Shown in pieces: positions 63,801 to 64,000 of a stretch of DNA of 64,000 nucleotides. The notes below the pieces were generated by a model. It ran no database searches and was not told where the DNA came from. It saw only the letters and a list, made by a program, of their open reading frames with translations. The DNA lies in contig JAMXDE010000019.1 of the NCBI GenBank assembly GCA_026770025.1, forward strand, positions 1,320,206 through 1,384,205, read 5' to 3'. The translations under genes were made by a program, and so were the position numbers. Position 1 is the first letter of the stretch, and the number at the start of each line of letters is the position of its first letter. The DNA comes from Craspedostauros australis. Taxonomy: Eukaryota; Bacillariophyta; Bacillariophyceae; Mastogloiales; Achnanthaceae.

Positions 63801-64000
63801 ACGGATGTCTCCGTGCAGAAGTCGTTCTCGGTCACTTCGTTGCCGTCGTTGTCGGTGCTGATTCTGTCGAACACGACAGCCACAGATCCGAGCTCGCCGT
63901 CCTCGCCTACAGCACCGCCGGTGCGAAGGGCCTCGATGGCATCAAGGAGTGGCTCAAGGGAGATCTTCACGCTGTCGACTTCACGCTCGCTCACCTCGAA
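45851..64000 (-). CDS. Giant secreted-type PTSG-repeat protein with cysteine-rich modules, N-terminus off the window
   Basis: One uninterrupted frame of 6,049 residues runs from the right edge to TAA at 45851; no start is seen because the protein begins beyond 64000. From the N-terminal side: four intervals of PTSG repeat separated by five copies of module A; a longer PTSG block; module B; module C; a 3.6-kb PTSG block; module C; module B; module C; a 2.2-kb PTSG block; five more C modules; and a Cys-containing tail of about 100 residues ending GKCDGQ. Module C (about 140 residues) has seven spaced cysteines and NxS/T sequons; module A is a longer relative with six. Roughly 840 PTSG units make up more than half of the visible protein. 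Ser/Thr/Pro repeats with cysteine modules suggest an O-glycosylated or phosphorylated extracellular wall, mucilage or adhesion protein. This role is inference; signal peptide and anchor lie outside or are absent. Confidence 0.92.
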   Translation of the reverse strand, partial: FEVSEREVDSVKISLEPLLDAIEALRTGGAVGEDGELGSVAVVFDRISTDNDGNEVTENDFCTETSVTEATGPAEEYVAQCVEDDDFAGTTVAIVYVVVADSANTQEDPSGSLIGAAGGESALGTSGCGVPFESGPSSTPVIVYKYVVPCQYSCEGSPTSVPTDAPTGGPTSGPTSGPTSGPTSGPTSGPTSGPTSGPTSGPTSGPTSGPTSGPTSGPTSGPTSGPTSGPTSGPTSGPTGGPTSGPTSGPTSGPTSGPTSGPTSGPTSGPTGGPTSGPTSGPTSGPTSGPTSGPTSGPTSGPTGGPTSGPTSGPTSGPTSGPTSGPTSGPTSGPTSGPTSGPTSGPTSGPTSGPTSGPTSGPTSGPTSGPTSGPTSGPTSGPTSGPTSGPTSGPTSGPTSQPTYVCSTEARLVDKDGGNTKYDEGLDDEITGDDGIPFEVSEREVDSVKISLEPLLDAIEALRTGGAVGEDGELGSVAVVFDRISTDNDGNEVTENDFCTETSVTEATGPAEEYVAQCVEDDDFAGTTVAIVYVVVADSANTQEDPSGSLIGAAGGESALGTSGCGVPFESGPFSTPVIVYKYVVPCQYSCEGSPTSVPTDAPTGGPTSGPTSGPTSGPTSGPTSGPTSGPTSGPTSGPTSGPTSGPTSGPTSGPTSGPTSGPTSGPTSGPTSGPTGGPTSGPTSGPTSGPTSGPTSGPTSGPTSGPTGGPTSGPTSGPTSGPTSGPTSGPTSGPTSGPTGGPTSGPTSGPTSGPTSGPTSGPTSGPTSGPTSGPTSGPTSQPTYVCSTEARLVDKDGGNTKYDEGLDDEITGDDGIPFEVSEREVDSVKISLEPLLDAIEALRTGGAVGEDGELGSVAVVFDRISTDNDGNEVTENDFCTETSVTEATGPAEEYVAQCVEDDDFAGTTVAIVYVVVADSANTQEDPSGSLIGAAGGESALGTSGCGVPFESGPSSTPVIVYKYVVPCQYSCEGSPTSVPTDAPTGGPTSGPTSGPTSGPTSGPTSGPTSGPTSGPTSGPTSGPTSGPTSGPTSGPTSGPTSGPTSGPTSGPTSGPTGGPTSGPTSGPTSGPTSGPTSGPTSGPTSGPTGGPTSGPTSGPTSGPTSGPTSGPTSGPTSGPTGGPTSGPTSGPTSGPTSGPTSGPTSGPTSGPTSGPTSGPTSGPTSGPTSGPTSGPTSGPTSGPTSGPTSGPTSGPTSGPTSGPTSGPTSGPTSGPTSGPTSGPTSGPTSGPTSGPTSGPTSGPTSGPTSQPTYVCSTEARLVDKDGGNTKYDEGLDDEITGDDGIPFEVSEREVDSVKISLEPLLDAIEALRTGGAVGEDGELGSVAVVFDRISTDNDGNEVTENDFCTETSVTEATGPAEEYVAQCVEDDDFAGTTVAIVYVVVADSANTQEDPSGSLIGAAGGESALGTSGCGVPFESGPSSTPVIVYKYVVPCQYSCEGSPTSVPTDAPTGGPTSGPTSGPTSGPTSGPTSGPTSGPTSGPTSGPTSGPTSGPTSGPTSGPTSGPTSGPTSGPTSGPTSGPTGGPTSGPTSGPTSGPTSGPTSGPTSGPTSGPTGGPTSGPTSGPTSGPTSGPTSGPTSGPTSGPTGGPTSGPTSGPTSGPTSGPTSGPTSGPTSGPTSGPTSGPTSGPTSGPTSGPTSGPTSGPTSGPTSGPTSGPTSGPTSGPTSGPTSGPTSGPTSGPTSGPTSGPTSGPTSGPTSGPTSGPTSGPTSGPTSQPTYVCSTEARLVDKDGGNTKYDEGLDDEITGDDGIPFEVSEREVDSVKISLEPLLDAIEALRTGGAVGEDGELGSVAVVFDRISTDNDGNEVTENDFCTETSVTEATGPAEEYVAQCVEDDDFAGTTVAIVYVVVADSANTQEDPSGSLIGAAGGESALGTSGCGVPFESGPSSTPVIVYKYVVPCQYSCEGSPTSVPTDAPTGGPTSGPTSGPTSGPTSGPTSGPTSGPTSGPTSGPTSGPTSGPTSGPTSGPTSGPTSGPTSGPTSGPTSGPTGGPTSGPTSGPTSGPTSGPTSGPTSGPTSGPTGGPTSGPTSGPTSGPTSGPTSGPTSGPTSGPTGGPTSGPTSGPTSGPTSGPTSGPTSGPTSGPTSGPTSGPTSGPTSGPTSGPTSGPTSGPTSGPTSGPTSGPTSGPTSGPTSGPTSGPTSGPTSGPTGGPTSGPTSGPTSGPTSGPTSGPTSGPTSGPTSGPTSGPTSGPTSGPTSGPTSGPTSGPTSGPTSGPTSGPTSGPTSGPTSGPTSGPTSGPTSGPTSDPTSGPTSGPTSGPTSGPTSGPTSGPTSGPTGGPTSGPTSGPTSGPTSGPTSGPTSGPTSGPTSGPTSGPTSGPTSGPTSGPTSGPTSGPTSGPTSGPTSGPTSGPTSGPTSGPTSGPTSGPTSGPTSGPTSGPTSGPTSGPTSGPTSGPTSGPTSGPTSGPTLAPTSNVPSSAPSRNCEYVVADFDGDDVKTNAYLFPTALIESGISIEAFGSNGTGHTPSDMARVMETPTEGNAIFIQESNVRDIIPNAEGGVLSFTFQATVEEVIGLQLWDVSEGGIVTVLTEGGTIESFPIMASPNATQTIDIGVFEALEMNVTFGGTLSVTAIEICFDGSTTPGPVRFAPPSETKSPTAMPTTSPAPTGEPTESSAPTDCYDQLRAKLVDQVGTDSTPVPEDEELIVVTSQNGTHVGFEVNQVWGSGANISLIAVNHHVNFTYTECSRQYDVTPDSSSLYLAKCFDEWADVTVYIYTADDFSEEECDICETPEEDDEDIMVFHFEIPCNSECDLSASPTGGPTSGPTSGPTSGPTSVPTSEPTSGPTSGPTSGPTSGPTSGPTSGPTSGPTSGPTSGPTSGPTSGPTSGPTSGPTSGPTSGPTSGPTSGPTSGPTSGPTSGPTSGPTSGPTSGPTSGPTSGPTSGPTSGPTSGPTSGPTSGPTSGPTSGPTSGPTSGPTSGPTSGPTSGPTSGPTSGPTSGPTSGPTSGPTSGPTSGPTSGPTSGPTSGPTSGPTSGPTSGPTSGPTSGPTSGPTSGPTSGPTSGPTSGPTSGPTSGPTSGPTSGPTSGPTSGPTSGPTSGPTSGPTSGPTSGPTSGPTSGPTSGPTSGPTSGPTSGPTSGPTSGPTSGPTSGPTSGPTSGPTSGPTSGPTSGPTSGPTSGPTSGPTSGPTSGPTSGPTSGPTSGPTSGPTSGPTSGPTSGPTSGPTSGPTSGPTSGPTSGPTSGPTSGPTSGPTSGPTSGPTSGPTSGPTSGPTSGPTSGPTSGPTSGPTSGPTSGPTSGPTSGPTSGPTSGPTSGPTSGPTSGPTSGPTSGPTSGPTSGPTSGPTSGPTSGPTSGPTSGPTSGPTSGPTSGPTSGPTSGPTSGPTSGPTSGPTSGPTSGPTSGPTSGPTSGPTSGPTSGPTSGPTSGPTSGPTSGPTSGPTSGPTSGPTSGPTSGPTSGPTSGPTSGPTSGPTSGPTSGPTSGPTSGPTSGPTSGPTSGPTSGPTSGPTSGPTSGPTSGPTSGPTSGPTSGPTSGPTSGPTSGPTSGPTSGPTSGPTSGPTSGPTSGPTSGPTSGPTSGPTSGPTSGPTSGPTSGPTSGPTSGPTSGPTSGPTSGPTSGPTSGPTSGPTSGPTSGPTSGPTSGPTSGPTSGPTSGPTSGPTSGPTSGPTSGPTSGPTSGPTSGPTSGPTSGPTSGPTSGPTSAPTSGPTSGPTSGPTSGPTSGPTSGPTSGPTSGPTSGPTSGPTSGPTSGPTSGPTSGPTSGPTSGPTSGPTSGPTSGPTSGPTSGPTSGPTSGPTSGPTSGPTSGPTSGPTSGPTSGPTSGPTSGPTSGPTSGPTSGPTSGPTSGPTSGPTSGPTSGPTSGPTSGPTSGPTSGPTSGPTSGPTSGPTSGPTSGPTSGPTSGPTSGPTSGPTSGPTSGPTSGPTSGPTSGPTSGPTSGPTSGPTSGPTSGPTSGPTSGPTSGPTSGPTSGPTSGPTSGPTSGPTSGPTSGPTSGPTSGPTSGPTTSPAPSECIDQVTPKPTGTYGADVPLPLDSDLIVITGLNGTHVSFAVNPAIGEDTDSNITAVSIEYRPNVTHSECKTEFDVVPEAAFDLEAVCFDGWTMVTVYIYFGEPLEDPEQCEYCETPDEDSDDSVAYVFELPCETDCYDTIAPTSMPTSGPTSGPTSGPTETICIYTVLDFAADGDNQPTGNGYVPSEIYDIFDIDSITVDLGDSPSSYGGPTGKNARYWVTGDSEAGTAIIIQESNMNDAVPSPTGGDIVFTFNGQSTETIELTFYDLAADVTITARTTADPSEGGLAQTTTASANPGGFTKVEIDVSMMNQVIVTFTAPGAIASIGVCRDPNTPPPQGDNSPSATLEPTSQPTTSPAPTGEPTTSAAPTDCYDQLRAKFVRQEGASVSLPEDNDLIVVTSQNGTHVSFEVNPSIGEDTDSNITTVSIQYRANVTYSECKTEFDVAPEAAFDLEAVCFDGWTMVTVYIYFGEPLEDPEQCDFCETPDEDSDDSVAYVFEVPCTANCDLSASPTSGPTSGPTSGPTSGPTSGPTSGPTSGPTSGPTSGPTSGPTSGPTSGPTSGPTSGPTSGPTSGPTSGPTSGPTSGPTSGPTSGPTSGPTSGPTSGPTSGPTSGPTSGPTSGPTSGPTSGPTSGPTSGPTSGPTSGPTSGPTSGPTSGPTSGPTSGPTSGPTSGPTSGPTSGPTSGPTSGPTSGPTSGPTSGPTSGPTSGPTSGPTSGPTSGPTSGPTSGPTSGPTSGPTSGPTSGPTSGPTSGPTSGPTSGPTSGPTSGPTSGPTSGPTSGPTSGPTSGPTSGPTSGPTSGPTSGPTSGPTSGPTSGPTSGPTSGPTSGPTSGPTSGPTSGPTSGPTSGPTSGPTSGPTSGPTSGPTSGPTSGPTSGPTSGPTSGPTSGPTSGPTSGPTSGPTSGPTSGPTSGPTSGPTSGPTSGPTSGPTSGPTSGPTSGPTSGPTSGPTSGPTSGPTSGPTSGPTSGPTSGPTSGPTSGPTSGPTSGPTSGPTSGPTSGPTSGPTSGPTSGPTSGPTSGPTSGPTSGPTSGPTSGPTSGPTSGPTSGPTSGPTSGPTSGPTSGPTSGPTSGPTSGPTSGPTSGPTSGPTSGPTSGPTSGPTSGPTSGPTSGPTSGPTSGPTSGPTSGPTSGPTSGPTSGPTSGPTSGPTSGPTSGPTSGPTSGPTSGPTSGPTSGPTSGPTSGPTSGPTSGPTSGPTSGPTSGPTSGPTSGPTSGPTSGPTSGPTTSPAPSECIDQVTPKPTGTYGADVPLPLDSDLIVITGLNGTHVSFAVNPAIGEDTDSNITAVSIEYRPNVTHSECKTEFDVVPEAAFDLEAVCFDSWTMVTVYIYFGEPLEDPEQCEYCETPDEDSDDSVAYVFELPCETDCYDTIAPTSMPTSGPTSGPTASPAPTDCYEQLLPKLTHQSGADVNIPENDDLIVITSQNGTHVGIEVRQVIENSEDGASMLAVQYRNSTAESCEKSSGVTFGTTVSFIATCFDSYAEVRVFLVLGNATEDAEDCDACRSPDEDDTDKVVWVFEVPCESGCDLSDSPSQSPTSSPTTSPAPSECIDQVTPKPTGTYGADVPLPLDSDLIVITGLNGTHVSFAVNPAIGEDTDSNITAVSIEYRPNVTHSECKTEFDVAPEAAFDLEAVCFDGWTMVTVYIYFGEPLEDPEQCEYCETPDEDSDDSVAYVFELPCETDCYDTIAPTSAPTNCYDRVNVAPVRKAGDDMAIPEGAVTIVEHDGATVKFKVTQLWKDVDVKMLAFQYRETASAEKCFPDTTVDFGTTYEHTAVCFDGFASVGIYLYTGDDFDPTTCEACKQPTDIDDGVALFYFEMPCNSECAPPTPTSETEASNCYDDVVLDDSSGTCVYDASPVSIVSQHGSTVKFSVSHTWDIAQTHALGVVPAALSQMSIRYKAQGENSMGCTTRLEPAAGYLDTYTAQCNSNGLAQVEIFVHDSTFPKDSSAEIPDECDQPTDPDHTCGYSFVIPCNADMMCDSNRRMQKIRSHMKEVKEESYAPGLSSSILMESFKKTSLETDLPAEGDEDPYCAAEDFPCEGDSPNMVYVCHYSVTKGYQTFCVPEADSDILRLYSSDYCGKCDGQ
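45854..46590 (-). other. C-terminal tail and last module C of the giant protein
   Basis: The tail (about 45854-46160) has charged helix-forming sequence (MQKIRSHMKEVKEE) then a Cys cluster. The preceding module (about 46160-46590, beginning CYDDVV) keeps the cysteine order of module C but is the most divergent copy. No GPI or membrane anchor is seen at the C-terminus. Confidence 0.7.
46600..48425 (-). repeat. Four consecutive module C copies
   Basis: Copies lie at about 46600-47030, 47050-47470, 47520-47930 and 47985-48425. The second and fourth are nearly identical at DNA level (both begin CIDQVTPKP), differing at only a few bases such as one Gly-to-Ser change near 48148. Each carries the order C, EC, VCF, QC-x2-C, PC, C, with NGTHV and similar sequons. 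Confidence 0.8.
48426..50590 (-). repeat. PTSG block, about 180 units of 12 bp
   Basis: Continuous 12-bp units, on the plus strand GGTTGGTCCxxx, code Pro-Thr-Ser-Gly. The third and fourth codons vary synonymously: Ser appears as both TCN and AGY and Thr as ACC, ACA or ACT. Confidence 0.95.
50591..52130 (-). other. Module C - module B - module C cassette
   Basis: Module C at about 50591-51025 (CYDQLRAKF), a Pro/Thr linker, module B at about 51125-51640 (CIYTVLDFAAD), then module C at about 51690-52130. Module B has a run AIIIQESNMNDAV, a GGDIVFTF strand and ends SIGVCRD, consistent with a beta-sandwich. Confidence 0.75.
52131..55700 (-). repeat. PTSG block, about 297 units of 12 bp
   Basis: The longest array in the window. 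One unit is PTSA (near 53043) and the N-terminal edge has PTSVPTSEPT (near 55630-55650); nearly all the rest are exactly PTSG in translation. Confidence 0.95.
55701..56740 (-). other. Module B - module C cassette, second copy
   Basis: Module C at about 55706-56135 (CYDQLRAKLV) and module B at about 56230-56715 (CEYVVADFDGDD, with AIFIQESNVRDI and GGVLSFTF). It repeats the B-then-C order of the 50591-51640 cassette, but is more divergent, so it is an older duplication. Confidence 0.75.
56741..58261 (-). repeat. PTSG block with homogeneous and mixed parts
   Basis: About 125 units. The segment 56775-56965 is very uniform: some sixteen units of the same codon version (plus strand CCACTTGTAGGT). 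The rest mixes versions. PTGG units and one PTSD unit (near 57240) occur. Confidence 0.9.
58262..58834 (-). repeat. Module A, copy 1 from the C-terminal side
   Basis: About 190 residues from VCSTEAR to QYSCEG, containing six cysteines and the strand pair TTVAIVYVVV and VIVYKYVVPC. It aligns in cysteine order with module C but has an added N-terminal acidic/helical part. Confidence 0.9.
58835..59668 (-). repeat. PTSG/PTGG block with 96-bp higher-order repeats
   Basis: Eight-unit (96-bp) higher-order repeats can be read directly: the CCGCTAGTT version starts at 58902, 58998 and 59094, and the CCTCCAGTT version (PTGG) at 59226 and 59322. Confidence 0.9.
59669..60241 (-). repeat. Module A, copy 2
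   Basis: Practically identical in DNA to copy 1, offset by 1,407 bp. Confidence 0.9.
60242..61075 (-). repeat. PTSG/PTGG block between module A copies 2 and 3
   Basis: Same length and order as the block at 58835-59668, so the whole 1,407-bp unit was duplicated. Confidence 0.9.
61076..61648 (-). repeat. Module A, copy 3
   Basis: Practically identical to copies 1 and 2, offset by 1,407 bp from copy 2. Confidence 0.9.
61649..62218 (-). repeat. Shortened PTSG/PTGG block
   Basis: 264 bp (22 units of 12 bp) shorter than the neighbouring block, keeping the reading frame; the part carrying the CCGCTAGTT higher-order repeats is missing. Confidence 0.9.
62219..62791 (-). repeat. Module A, copy 4, with private changes
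   Basis: Differs from the other copies by A at 62280 (Ser to Phe in ESGPxSTP) and T at 62450 (synonymous). Confidence 0.9.
62792..63529 (-). repeat. PTSG/PTGG block between module A copies 4 and 5
   Basis: Exactly 96 bp shorter than the 1,407-bp register, that is one higher-order repeat fewer. Confidence 0.9.
63530..64000 (-). repeat. Module A, copy 5, cut by the window edge
   Basis: Identical to copies 1-3 over the visible part; the first codons visible at 64000 encode FEVSEREV, inside the module, so the array continues beyond the window. Confidence 0.9.

Noticed and set aside
58262-64000. CRISPR-like look of regularly spaced repeats
   Set aside because: The repeats are coding, in frame, 12 or 96 bp long with no unique spacers of 25-40 bp, and the genome is eukaryotic.

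Overview
The window looks like nuclear DNA of a diatom (or a close stramenopile relative). The grounds are: mostly single-exon genes with occasional 270-640 bp GT-AG introns; a textbook ASAFAP bipartite plastid presequence on one gene and a similar DAFSP presequence on another; a membrane nucleotide cyclase fused to a cyclic-nucleotide phosphodiesterase, an arrangement common in diatoms; many Gln/Asn/Ser homopolymer tracts; and a giant secreted-type PTSG-repeat protein. No rRNA, tRNA, transposon or CRISPR array was recognised.

Layout. 1-2385 (-): 3' part of a TPR-like gene running off the left edge. 6181-7500 (+): its divergently transcribed paralogue. 7976-17041 (-): a 3,021-residue protein with a disordered N-terminal half and about 44 IQ-type motifs. 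19360-21841 (+): plastid dihydrolipoamide dehydrogenase in three exons. 22520-22960 (-): DUF2061 small membrane protein. 23387-25600 (-): acetyl-CoA synthetase with a plastid-type presequence. 26727-30927 (-): two-exon receptor-like cyclase-phosphodiesterase. 32314-35778 (-): two-exon membrane protein with a torsin/ClpB-like AAA+ domain whose Walker motifs are degenerate. 36870-38999 (+): orphan disordered protein. 39791-41092 (+): phytanoyl-CoA dioxygenase family protein. 41615-44024 (-): two-exon ankyrin-repeat palmitoyltransferase with a DHYC active site. 45851-64000 (-): at least 6,049 residues of a giant repeat protein, N-terminus beyond the right edge.

The two plastid enzymes both lead to plastid acetyl-CoA: the E3 subunit of pyruvate dehydrogenase and acetate activation. 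The remaining genes are not an operon and share no obvious pathway.

The most unusual object is the giant gene. It alternates about 840 PTSG tetrapeptide units (12-bp DNA units, partly arranged in 96-bp higher-order repeats) with three kinds of globular module: a cysteine-rich N-glycosylation-prone module (eight copies), a longer variant of it (five nearly identical copies), and a beta-rich module (two copies). It is probably a secreted wall, mucilage or adhesion protein, but that role is inference. Second in interest are the degenerate AAA+ protein and the Akr1-like DHYC ankyrin enzyme.
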